Part shown: positions 28,247 to 36,794 of the stretch, one piece after another
Layout of the letters: the number at the start of each line of letters is the position of its first letter
Position numbering within the stretch: the stretch's first letter is position 1
Source of the DNA: Ww85 sp963745765
GTDB lineage: Bacteria > Desulfobacterota > Desulfobulbia > Desulfobulbales > Desulfocapsaceae
Direction: 5' to 3'
Assembly: GCA_963745765.1 (NCBI GenBank)
Contig: CAVUYQ010000015.1
Location: 248,001 to 312,000, forward strand
Length of the DNA: 64,000 nucleotides
Program-made: the position numbers and the translations under genes
Notes under the pieces: model-generated
What the model saw: the letters and a program-made list of their open reading frames with translations, nothing else
The model's database searches: none
What the model was told of the DNA's origin: nothing

Positions 28247-29185
28247 TTAATGTCCCCCCATGTAGGTCAGAAGAATGTCCGGTCGGACCAGGAGGTCGTA
28301 GAGCATTTTGCACATGACGACAAGGACAAGAGAGGCCAGCAGTATTTTAAGTTGCTCTCCGCCGAGTTTCTTGCCAACTTTGGCCCCAACCTGTGCACCG
28401 ATTGACGATCCCAGCAGGAGAAGCAGGGCCAGCACGAAATCCACGGTATGATTCTGGGTTGCCTGCATGATGGTAACATTGACGCAGGTAAAGAGAATCT
28501 GAAACAGGCTGGTGCCAACGACAACATGCATCGGCATCCGCAGCAGGTAGACCATGATCGGAACCATGATGAAACCGCCGCCAACACCCATAATCGCCGC
28601 CAAAACACCCACCAGTGTCCCGAGGAAAAGAGGCATGAGGACGGACAGGCGAATTCCGGAACGTTGAAAATCCATCTGGAAAGGCAGGCTGCCGATCATT
28701 CTGGCATAATTTGAAGGCTTTTTCGGGGCCGCCCCGGAGGATACCGGCGCGGCAGCTTTACGCATGGACTGCAGGCTCTCCAGAAACATATAGCCGCCGA
28801 CAAAACCGAGCATCAGCACATAGGTCACACTGATGAGGAAATCGGCGTTGCCAAGCTGGCGAAGAATCTTGATGATATGCACCCCGATATTGCCGCCGAG
28901 GACACCGCCGACCAACAGCAGAAGTCCCATTTTGAAATCTACATTACCCATGCGGAAATGCGCCAGCGTACCCGAAGTCGAGGCGCCGACTATCTGGTTG
29001 GAGTCCGATGCCGCTGCCACTGTCGGCGGAATACCCATCATGATCAGGAGCGGAGTCATCAGGAAACCACCGCCCACTCCAAAAATACCGGAGAGGAGCC
29101 CGACCGCTCCTCCCAGCCCGAGGATTGCCAGACAGTTGACACTGTTTCCGGCAATCGGGAGATACAGATTCATTAAAGAACTCAT
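28247..29185 (-). CDS. TauE/SafE-family anion exporter
   Basis: 312 residues with about eight hydrophobic segments in two halves. Each half carries the repeat signature: GIFGVGGGFLMTPLLI in the first and AAIMGVGGGFIMVPIM in the second. ASDSNQIVGASTSGT is also typical. Family members export sulfite, sulfoacetate or other organosulfur anions. The cytosolic linker between halves is longer than usual, with alanine/proline-rich sequence. It follows usp in the sigma-54 operon and is paired with the TIGR02186 gene. It is clearly paralogous to the gene at 56438-57365. Confidence 0.9.
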   Translation of the reverse strand: MSSLMNLYLPIAGNSVNCLAILGLGGAVGLLSGIFGVGGGFLMTPLLIMMGIPPTVAAASDSNQIVGASTSGTLAHFRMGNVDFKMGLLLLVGGVLGGNIGVHIIKILRQLGNADFLISVTYVLMLGFVGGYMFLESLQSMRKAAAPVSSGAAPKKPSNYARMIGSLPFQMDFQRSGIRLSVLMPLFLGTLVGVLAAIMGVGGGFIMVPIMVYLLRMPMHVVVGTSLFQILFTCVNVTIMQATQNHTVDFVLALLLLLGSSIGAQVGAKVGKKLGGEQLKILLASLVLVVMCKMLYDLLVRPDILLTYMGGH

Positions 29186-29203
29186 GTAATCCTCGTCAAT
29201 TAG

Positions 29204-29623
29204 TTAAGAATGATTTTTTTTCGGGGCAACAACTTCCACTTTGCAAGTGATACGGTGCCTCAGGGACTGCAGGGAGGCGGACTCCCCCTGCAAGGACCGT
29301 TCGTCACCCTGCTGTGCTTCATGCATTACCAATGTAATCCTCTTGTGGTTGGCAAAACGAATTACCTCATCCTCATATTTTCCCTCCGTCAAAAAAAAGT
29401 TAATGATAATTCCCTCCGCCTTTGCCTGCTCAATGTGCAGTTGAAGCCGTTTCTTGACGACGTCCTGACGTTCCTTCTCCAGTTGAGACTGACGTCCCGT
29501 CGTCACCGGTATGACTAACAGCACATTAATCTGGACCTCCAGCCGTTTGGCCAGAGAGCAGGCATGGGAAAGTGCCTCCCATGCTCCATGTTCTCCATCG
29601 ATTGCGACAAGTACCTTTTCCAT
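29204..29623 (-). CDS. Universal stress protein (UspA family)
   Basis: 139 residues. It starts MEKVLVAIDGEHGAWEALSHACSLAKRLE, the Usp nucleotide-fold opening. The usual C-terminal ATP-binding GxxGxxxxxxxG(S/T) motif is weak here (LQGESASLQSLRHR), so it may be a non-ATP-binding Usp. It is the first gene of the long minus-strand operon: AAGGAG lies just upstream of its ATG, and a sigma-54 promoter is centred some 35 bp further up. It may act as a stress or energy-state adapter for the TauE/PEP-synthase-like proteins (inferred). Confidence 0.85.
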   Translation of the reverse strand: MEKVLVAIDGEHGAWEALSHACSLAKRLEVQINVLLVIPVTTGRQSQLEKERQDVVKKRLQLHIEQAKAEGIIINFFLTEGKYEDEVIRFANHKRITLVMHEAQQGDERSLQGESASLQSLRHRITCKVEVVAPKKNHS

Positions 29624-29650
29624 TGTTCTCCTTGCAATACTAGCCTTGAT

Positions 29651-29666
29651 AGCAAGAGTGATGCCA
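29651..29666 (-). promoter_or_regulatory. Sigma-54 (-24/-12) promoter of the usp-tauE-PEP-synthase-like operon
   Basis: On the minus strand the site reads TGGCATCACTCTTGCT, matching the consensus TGGCAC-N5-TTGC with the GG and GC doublets exactly ten bases apart. Transcription would start about 12 bases beyond the GC, near 29640, leaving a short leader with AAGGAG before the usp ATG at 29623. An NtrC-type activator with its kinase is encoded divergently, fitting sigma-54 control. Confidence 0.75.
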
Positions 29667-29679
29667 ACCGGTTGGTATC
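29660..29679. promoter_or_regulatory. Palindromic candidate operator between usp and the kinase gene
   Basis: GATGCCAACCGGTTGGTATC is a near-perfect 20-base palindrome with its centre in CCGG and only one non-matching pair per half. It overlaps the -24 side of the sigma-54 promoter. It could be a regulator binding site, although activator sites for sigma-54 promoters normally lie further upstream, in 29680-29830. Confidence 0.45.
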
Positions 29680-29830
29680 ATTATTTGTTTAATTATATCA
29701 GACTGATAGGGGAAAAAATGGAAAACCGGGAATGAATTATGTTTCGAATTGAAACCAAATGATGTATGGTGTGGCTTGATTGTTCCAGTATGAAACGTTG
29801 CCCGTTCGCTCTCTTTCCGGGGAATCTGTC

Positions 29831-31325
29831 ATGAATAGCCACAATATGACGCTCTTTCAGGGGGTCACTGAGCGCTGCATAGCCTTTTTCCGCCTGAGAT
29901 CGATCAAGGGAAAAATCTTTACGGTATTTGCCATCTCCCTGCTCACCATCGCCGCGCTGACCATCCTCAATTTCTGGAATCTCTCAACCCTTCGCACGCG
30001 CCTGATACTCAGTGAACGTTACGACGACCTGTTGAACGATATTCTGGAAGTGCGCAGGTTTGAGAAAAATTTTCTCATCTATGGCGATAAACAGAGTCTG
30101 GTGGAAGGGATGGCATATCTCGACCAGATTGATGATCTGGTCGATGAACTGGCTGATGATCTGCTGCTCCAGGCAGGCAAGTCAGTCGTTAGCCATGTTT
30201 CGGAACACCCTGTCCGATTATCGCAATCTCATCAAGCAGAATCAGTAAGGGAGAAAGCATAACTGAGGATAATCTCAGGAATATCGGCAAAACGTTGACT
30301 GTCACGGCAGACCAGTTCCGCGCAGCCAAAAGGAAACGCATTCATGCCACCATTGTCTGGACATCAATGCTGCCCTTTGCCTTTTTCTTCATTCTCCTGC
30401 CGCTCATGACCCTTGTCTTGTGGCTGATCTCCCATGGCCTGCTGCGTCCACTGGACGTCATTGTCGAGACAACACAGCTGGTGGGACGGGGGGATTTCAG
30501 CCCTATCAAATATGAAGGTGTCCGGCTGGAGGAGATTTCCGGACTAATAGAGGCTTTTAACAGTATGGCCCATGAACTTCAGTCGAATCAGGAGGATCTG
30601 CTCCAGGCCAGAAAAATTGCGGCAATTGGTACCTTCACTGCCGGCATTGCACACGAACTCAACAACCCGATTAACAATATCGTGCTTACTTCAGAAGCAT
30701 TGACCGAAGAGCACAGTGAAGTTATGGACGCAGACTGTCGGGAGATGATCCAGGATATTATCAGCCAGGCGGAACGGGCTGCAGATATCGTCAAGAATCT
30801 GCTCGACTTCTCACGAACGGAGCACCCTTCCCTGTCCAAGATAGCGCCATCCCTTATTCTCGATAGTTCGATCAAGCTCGTTAAAAACCAGTTCAGGATT
30901 GAACAAATCAAGCTCGAGATCGCAATTGGCAAGAATTTACCCTTCATTTTCGGGAATATGGTCAACCTTCAGCAGGTGTTCACCAATCTGCTGCTCAATG
31001 CCATTCAGGCCACCCCGCAGGGGGGAAAATCAGCCTGTCCGTCGCCCATTCTCATACTCCGGGTTTTATCGAGTTCGTGGTAGAAGATACCGGTCCGGGA
31101 ATTCCGCCAGAGATCCAGGACAAGATTTTTGAACCATTTTTTTCCACCAAGGAAGTCGGCAAAGGGACCGGGCTCGGCCTGTCTGTCTGCTATTCCATCG
31201 TTAAGCGCCATGGTGGAATGATAAAGGTAGACAGCGAATATCAGCATGGTGCGCGAGTCGTGGTCCAGTTGCCTGCCGTAACGGAAAAAGCCGGTAATGA
31301 TTTGACAGGATGGACCGCCTTATGA
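29831..31325 (+). CDS. Membrane sensor histidine kinase, frameshifted
   Basis: About 495 residues when joined. Two membrane helices (IFTVFAISLLTIAALTIL and LPFAFFFILLPLMTLVLWLI) enclose a ~130-residue periplasmic helical sensor, followed by HAMP and a HisKA domain with the phospho-site GIAHELNNPINN. The ATPase domain shows the N-box (VFTNLLLNAIQA), DTGPGIP and GKGTGLGLSV. Frames change near 30195 and 30245 and at the G6 run 31020-31025; each needs one base. The start ATG 29831 follows CGGGGAA; an upstream in-frame start is less likely. It pairs with the adjacent NtrC-type regulator (four-base overlap) and probably senses a periplasmic or membrane signal. Confidence 0.83.
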
Positions 31326-32665
31326 AATTTTCACTCGCCATCGTTGACGACGAGGCCATCGTCTGCCGTCGACTCAGTAAGGCCCTTTCCGGGGAGGATT
31401 ATGAAGTTGAAGCTTTTCTGATGGGACGTTCCTTTCTGGAACGGATGGTACACCACCCCTTTGACATCGTTTTTCTGGACATGCGTCTCCCCGATCTTGA
31501 CGGGCTTGAGGTTCTCACCAAAATCAAGAGCTTGACACCAGAGACCGAGGTGATCATTGTCACCGGCCATCAGACGGTTGAGACAGCGGTTGAGGCTATG
31601 CGAAATGGGGCATATCATTATATTTCCAAGCCGGTCAATCTTTCCGAGATCCGCCTGCTTGCCAAGAACGCCAAAGACAAGATTTCCATGCACCTGGAAA
31701 ACCTTCGTCTGCGAAAGGCGCTCAGACGGGATTCCGCTCTGACCTCAATAGTTGGCAACAGCCCGGCCATCCAGGATCTGTTTTCCATGATTCACAAGGT
31801 GGCACCCGTTGATTGCAACGTCCTCATCCAGGGCGGCAGCGGCACCGGCAAGGCTCTGGTCGCCAAGGCAATTCACCAACTCAGCGAAAAGAAAGAGCAG
31901 CCGTTTGTCACCTTCAACTGCGGCGGCTTTACCGATGAGTTAATCAGCAGCGAGCTCTTCGGCTATGAACGGGGAGCCTTTACCGGTGCCACTGCGGCAA
32001 AAATCGGTCTGCTGGAGTCCGCCAGCGGCGGCACGGTTTTTTTGGATGAGATTGGAGAAATGCCCCTGACCATGCAGGTTAAACTCCTTCATGTCATCCA
32101 GGAGAGGAAGATTTTTCGGGTGGGCGGCATCAAATCCATTGATCTCGATATCCGGATCATCGCCGCAACCAATAAGGACTTAAAACATGAAGTATACCTG
32201 GGTACCTTTCGTGAAGACCTCTTTTTCCGCTTGAATGTCGTCTCCATGATTCTGCCTCAGCTGTCCGAGCGACGTGAGGATATCCCTTTGCTGATCCGTC
32301 ATTTCAGTGAGAAATACAGTCTGGCATTTCACAAACAGATCAGCGGGATCAGCCAGCGGGCGCTGCAGGTTCTCATCAACTACAGTTATCCGGGAAATGT
32401 TCGTGAGCTTGAAAACATTATTGAACGTGCCGTCGCCCTGACGGAAAGCGAGGAACTCGGCCTGCAGGATCTGCCCAAGGATCTGCAGGAACTGGAGTTC
32501 AATACCCTTGAAGGTGATGGCCTGCTGACCCTGGCCGATATGGAACGAAAGTATATCGTCAAGATCCTGCAAAGCACCGGCTATAATAAGAAGCTGACCG
32601 CCCAGATTCTGGGAATCCCAAGAACAACGCTCTGGCGTAAAACAAAAATGTACAACCTCGATTGA
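31322..32665 (+). CDS. NtrC-family sigma-54-dependent response regulator
   Basis: About 447 residues: receiver (AIVDDE, phospho-Asp in IVFLDMRLPD, SKPV), AAA+ domain and a Fis-type HTH (YNKKLTAQILGIPRTTLWRK). The sigma-54 contact loop ERGAFTGA and Walker B GGTVFLDEIGEM are intact, as is the RELENIIERAV sensor region. The P-loop reads GGSGTGKALVA where most relatives have GESGTGKE, so both nearby acidic residues are replaced. I use ATG 31322, which overlaps the kinase stop as ATGA; ATG 31310 is possible. It most likely activates the divergent sigma-54 operon at 29651. Confidence 0.9.
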   Translation: MKFSLAIVDDEAIVCRRLSKALSGEDYEVEAFLMGRSFLERMVHHPFDIVFLDMRLPDLDGLEVLTKIKSLTPETEVIIVTGHQTVETAVEAMRNGAYHYISKPVNLSEIRLLAKNAKDKISMHLENLRLRKALRRDSALTSIVGNSPAIQDLFSMIHKVAPVDCNVLIQGGSGTGKALVAKAIHQLSEKKEQPFVTFNCGGFTDELISSELFGYERGAFTGATAAKIGLLESASGGTVFLDEIGEMPLTMQVKLLHVIQERKIFRVGGIKSIDLDIRIIAATNKDLKHEVYLGTFREDLFFRLNVVSMILPQLSERREDIPLLIRHFSEKYSLAFHKQISGISQRALQVLINYSYPGNVRELENIIERAVALTESEELGLQDLPKDLQELEFNTLEGDGLLTLADMERKYIVKILQSTGYNKKLTAQILGIPRTTLWRKTKMYNLD

Positions 32666-33003
32666 GGGAACAGCCCGGATAGAGGTGATAAGTTGACGTT
32701 TTCAAGGAAGATTGCGAAGATTAGGGGACAGGATACTTAATTGATTTTCGATTTCTTGATAAATGACAACTATTAAATGGATAGGAGAGATAAGGATGTC
32801 CCTGTATTTCGATCGCTATCCTGCAAGGATTCTCGAGTTACCACGAATGAGAATATGGCTTTGTCAGTGATTTTTTACGGAGGCTCTACTTCTCCATGCG
32901 ATCCATCTTGACAACAGGAGAGCCTTGTGATTTTTAGAGCGGGTTAGTATCCTTAAAGGATGTCTTGTAGTTTTTAGTTTAAAAAAATCAGGTAAATAAT
33001 CCT
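32666..33003. other. Intergenic region between the regulator gene and the catabolic cluster
   Basis: No supported gene. A 24-codon frame (32796-32870) is preceded by GGAGAG but has no recognisable product. AGGGGACAGGATACTTAATT near 32723 resembles sequence seen near small transposase remnants, but that is an impression only. An AGGCTCT/AGAGCCT pair (7 bp, long loop) lies around 32880-32930. The promoter for the HMG-CoA-lyase-like gene should be here. Confidence 0.4.
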
Positions 33004-33909
33004 ATGGAAACGGTAACAATTGAAGACGAGTCTCTACGGGATGGACTGCAGTTTGAGAAGGATGTCTATCCTCTTGATAAGAAGCTGCTCATTTTTGACA
33101 AGCTGAGAGCTGCCGGTGTCAAGCGTATACAGGTGGGTTCTTTTGTCAACCCGAAGGTCGTGCCGCAGATGGCTGATACCGAGGCCCTCGTAGAGAAGGT
33201 TGCAGACTATGGCGATGTCCTTATTACGGGCCTTGTGCTGAACGAGAAAGGACTTCAACGGGCAATGAACTGCGGCCTTAAGCATATCAGCCTTTCTCTT
33301 TCTGCCAGTGATACACACAGCCAAAAAAATGTGCGGAAGTCATATGAGGAGTCGCTTTCAATGGTATGCTCGCTCATTAAAGCAGCAACTGCAGCCGGTA
33401 TTTCTGTTCGCGCCGGAGTTCAGTGCGCTTTCGGCTGTGTCTACGAAGGGGTTGTTCCGGAAAAGAAAGTTCTGGCTACTCTTGATTCTCTTTCCAGGAC
33501 GGGAGCAGTTGAATTCAACCTGGCCGACACCACGGGTATGGCTCATCCACGGTCGATAAAAAGCCTGATAAGCCAGGCCAGGAGAATTTTGCCCGATGAA
33601 AGCCTTTCCTTGCATTTACATGATACCAGAGGGTTCGCTATAGCCAATATGGTTGCGGGATATGAGGCTGGGGTCCGGATTTTTGATACCAGTGCCGGGG
33701 GGGTGGGCGGCTGCCCGGTTGTCAAGGGGGCGGCAGGAAACATCGCCACGGAGGATGCCGTCAATTTGTTTGAAAGTATGGGCGTGACCACCGGTATCGA
33801 TCTCCAGAAAATCTGCGAAGTTGGCCGATTGTACGAGTCTTTATTGGAACGGCAGCTACCTGCCAGAATGGGCAGGGTTTTGCAAAACATGCAGGACTGC
33901 AGGGCATAA
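33004..33909 (+). CDS. HMG-CoA lyase-like (HMGL-family) carbon-carbon lyase
   Basis: 301 residues, normal for HMG-CoA lyase. The HMGL barrel motifs are clear: DESLRDGLQ (catalytic Arg-Asp), LSLHLHDTRGFAIAN with the metal histidines, and GGVGGCPVVKGAAGNIATED, which contains the lyase signature cysteine. Family members split HMG-CoA or related 3-hydroxy-3-methylacyl-CoAs (e.g. citramalyl-CoA) to acetyl- or pyruvate-containing products. The next gene is a class III CoA-transferase that could make its CoA-ester substrate. No strong ribosome site is seen, only AGG 13 bases upstream of the ATG. Confidence 0.87.
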   Translation: METVTIEDESLRDGLQFEKDVYPLDKKLLIFDKLRAAGVKRIQVGSFVNPKVVPQMADTEALVEKVADYGDVLITGLVLNEKGLQRAMNCGLKHISLSLSASDTHSQKNVRKSYEESLSMVCSLIKAATAAGISVRAGVQCAFGCVYEGVVPEKKVLATLDSLSRTGAVEFNLADTTGMAHPRSIKSLISQARRILPDESLSLHLHDTRGFAIANMVAGYEAGVRIFDTSAGGVGGCPVVKGAAGNIATEDAVNLFESMGVTTGIDLQKICEVGRLYESLLERQLPARMGRVLQNMQDCRA

Positions 33910-33942
33910 TGATTCTGATTGATCTGTTTGGAGGGGCGTAAA

Positions 33943-35168
33943 ATGTCGATTGCTAGAGGACTTCCTCTGGAAGGTATAAAAGTATTGGAACTCGGTCATA
34001 CGGTCATGGGACCTACCTGCGGTTTAATATTGGCCGACATGGGAGCTGAGGTCTACAAGATTGAAAGAACAGGAAAAGGGGATGATACGCGCTGGCTCAA
34101 AGGTTTTGGGGCCGGTTTCTTCACCTACCTGAACCGTAATAAGCGCAGCCTGTCGATTGACCTCAAGTCGGAGCGAGGCAAGGAAATTCTTTGCAAGATT
34201 GTGAAAAAAGCAGATGTTCTGATTGAGAATTTCGGCCCGGGAACGGTTGAACGACTTGGCGTCGGATACGATGTCTGCAGCGTGATTAACCCCCGGCTCA
34301 TTTATTGTTCGCTTAAAGGTTTTATGCCCGGTCCCTATGAAAATCGGCCCGCACTGGATGAAGTAGTGCAAATGATGGGAGGATTGGCCTATATGACCGG
34401 TCCTTCTGGCCGGCCGCTTCGCGCAGGGGCGTCAGTCACCGATATCATGGGAGGCAGTTACGGGGTCATCGGTATTCTTGCTGCTTTACATCAGCGGCAA
34501 TTACACGGGCAAGGGACAACTTGTTCAGGCAACGCTCTATGAATCGGTAGCATTTCTGGTCGGCCAGCATATAGCCGTCGCAGCGGTTACCGGTGAAGTA
34601 CCTCCGCCGATGCCGGAGCGGGGAAGGGCATGGTCTGTTTACGATCTCTTCGCTACTGCAGATGATGAGCAAATTTTTATCGGCGTTACCTCTGACCGGC
34701 ACTGGCAAAGGATGTGCTCGACGTTCGGTTTTACCGATTGGGAGAGTGACACAAGGTTGTCTACCAATCAGGGACGGATTGAAGCCCGCGACTGGTTCCT
34801 GCCGGAATTGAGCAAGCGGTTGGGTGTCCAGGACAAAGGAAGAATTGATGGTTCTGGCAGAAAAGGCGGAAATCCCGTTTGCTCCCGTCAACAAACCGAC
34901 TGACCTGGTAGATGATTTGCATATGAACGAATCAGGCAGTTTGGCGGAGGTGATAACGCCAAATGGTATAACGGCAAAACTTCCTAAAATTCCATTGAGA
35001 ATGGATGGCAAGTCTTTCGATCTGCGCACGCATCCTCCCAAAATAGGGGAAGGTTCGCTGGAGGTGTATCGACAGCTCGGTTTTTCTGAACACGATATCA
35101 GATTGTTTTTAGAGGAAGGCGTTATAGAGATGCCGGATAAAGAGAAATTTCTGTCAGCAGCGTCGTGA
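33943..35168 (+). CDS. Class III (CaiB/BaiF) CoA-transferase, frameshifted
   Basis: About 408 residues when joined. It shows LPLEGIKVLELGHTVMGPTCG, ILADMGAEVYKIER (the family's fingerprint), the catalytic-aspartate region RPALDEVVQMMGGL, GKGQLVQATLYESV, and the C-terminal PFAPVNKPTDLVDD. Frames change near 34497 and 34820, and the new frames continue family sequence. Start ATG 33943 follows GGAGGGG. It would activate a dicarboxylic or hydroxy acid to its CoA ester for the upstream lyase. The donor and substrate are unknown; a succinyl- or acetyl-CoA donor is usual. Confidence 0.83.
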
Positions 35169-35644
35169 TGTATACCGGCCTGCACGAAAGAAAGGAATAT
35201 CCCTGGCGTTGAACGAAAAGAAAATTGTCAGCAGAGCGTTCTCGCCTAACTCTTTTACGGCGCCAAAAGGGTTTGTTACGTCGAGCAACAGGCTGTCGCT
35301 GCCGTTTGTTAGAACCCGTATCTTTTTAGATGCGGGAGCGTGTCCATGTATCGGAGCGGCATGCCTTAATTTCGGACGAATAACCTGATTATTCATGCTG
35401 CTCTTATGTTTTTGTATTTTGGGTGAGCGAGGACCTCCTCCCGGGCAATTTGCTTTGCTGTTTACCCCATAGAACGGATCGGTGAATAAAGGGGAAAAAC
35501 TGCTTGACCTCAAAAAAGATGATTGTATAGACATCTGCTGGGTACCCTGAATAATCGATTTATTAAAGGTGGACATCTAAACATCTACCCTTGTGTCACT
35601 ATTTAAGTTGAATATTTTGCAATGGGAAACGGGGAGCAAAATTT
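35169..35644. other. Intergenic region within the catabolic cluster
   Basis: A 476-bp gap inside an otherwise compact cluster. Short open frames exist on both strands, including 140 codons on the minus strand, but none shows a family motif, ribosome site or coding bias I trust. It may be the relic of a lost gene. No hairpin terminator with a U-run is visible. Confidence 0.4.
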
Positions 35645-36612
35645 ATGGAGATCTTGGACTGTACACTTCGAGATGGTGGTCATGCCGTCGGCGGATCCTT
35701 TCAGGTAGATGCCACGATAAAGATCATAGAAAATCTCCTTCGGGCAGGCGTGAAGGTTATTGAATTTGGCAAGCCTTCGGGAATTGGCTCAGCGAAAGGT
35801 TCCGTGAGCGATGAAGCTTACCTTGAGGCTGCCCGGCAGTACATGGCACAAGGGGAGCTCGGTTTGTTTTGTCTACCCGAGAATTTTGGCGATTATGAGT
35901 TTGCTTTGGTCGAAAGATATCAGCCTGGTTTCCTGAGATTCGGCACCAATGCCGGTAACGTGGAACCGTCGGAAGTCTCCATTGGCAAGGCGAGAAAGGC
36001 CGGGATTAAAATTCGTTACAGCCTGATCCAGGCTCATTGTCTGACGCCTGAACAACTGGCAGAGAGCGCCAGGAAGGCTGCCGGTTATGGAGCCCAGGTT
36101 ATCACTATTATGGATTCGACCGGAACGATGCTCCCTGCGCAAGTACGGGAATATGTCAGTGCTTTGGTGAAGGCTGTGGATGTGCCGATCGGCTTTCACG
36201 GTCATAATAATCTGGGATTGTCAATTGCGAATGGTTTGGCTGCTGTCGAGTCAGGGGCATCATCATTGGACGGGGCAATTGGCGGGCTTGCACGAAGCGC
36301 GGGAAATGCCCCAATCGAAATGCTCTGCTCGGTTCTCGAGAAGACGGGTGTGTCAACGGCTGTCGACTGGTTCTTGCTGCTTGATTTTATTGACAATCAA
36401 ATGTCTGAAATTGTGCAGGATCTGAAGAACGTTCCACCTCTTGATCTCATCTTCGGCTATGCCGGATTCCATTCGAGGAATCTCCCGTTAGCCAGGTGAT
36501 CGCAAAGCGGGAACAGGTAGGTTTGTACCGGCTTATAGTGGAAGTGTCTAGCTACGGGGTTGCCAATCCGGATGAAGAACTTTTTAAAAGAGCCGCCTCG
36601 GCGCTGAAATAA
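35645..36612 (+). CDS. HMGL-family aldolase (4-hydroxy-2-oxovalerate aldolase-like), frameshifted at the end
   Basis: About 322 residues when joined. MEILDCTLRDGGHAVGG is the barrel start shared by 4-hydroxy-2-oxoacid aldolases; VITIMDSTGTMLP and IGFHGHNNLGLSIANG carry the metal-binding His-x-His, and GLARSAGNAPIEML matches the aldolase C-terminal barrel. After HSRNLP the first frame stops (36499), and the next frame gives VSQVIAKRE through IVEVSSYGVANPDEEL to a stop at 36612. One base near 36480 is therefore wrong or lost. Probable role: retro-aldol cleavage of a 4-hydroxy-2-oxo acid to pyruvate or oxaloacetate plus an aldehyde or acid. Confidence 0.82.
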
Positions 36613-36628
36613 TAAATTGGGGATTGGT

Positions 36629-36781
36629 GTGAATCAACAACAAGATACGATTCGAAAATCCTTAGCTGTTTTTATTAATGAGACGGAAATTTCGAATCTG
36701 TCGGCTAATTTCATTAATCAGGCAAAGCTTTGCCTGATGGATTTGATTGAATGTATAAAAAATAGCAGCTTAAAGAGGTAA
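36629..36781 (+). pseudogene. N-terminal remnant of an MmgE/PrpD-family protein
   Basis: A 50-codon frame beginning GTG with GGGGA seven bases upstream. The sequence, with LAVFINETEISNLSANFI followed by NQAKLCLMDLIE, matches the first ~45 residues of MmgE/PrpD proteins (2-methylcitrate dehydratase, cis-aconitate decarboxylase), which open with an LAxFI...AKxCLLDxxG pattern. It then stops; the remaining ~400 residues are absent. The cluster handles tricarballylate-like acids, so a lost dehydratase or decarboxylase would fit. An independent small protein cannot be excluded. Confidence 0.5.
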
Positions 36782-36794
36782 GGGGAGACTGGTT

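Noticed and set aside
31020..31025. Programmed ribosomal frameshift in the kinase gene
   Set aside because: No slippery heptamer plus downstream structure evident, and many similar breaks occur elsewhere; an indel is simpler.
35154..35576. 140-codon minus-strand frame between the CoA-transferase and aldolase genes
   Set aside because: It begins over the end of the CoA-transferase gene, has no ribosome site and no family motif; treated as chance.
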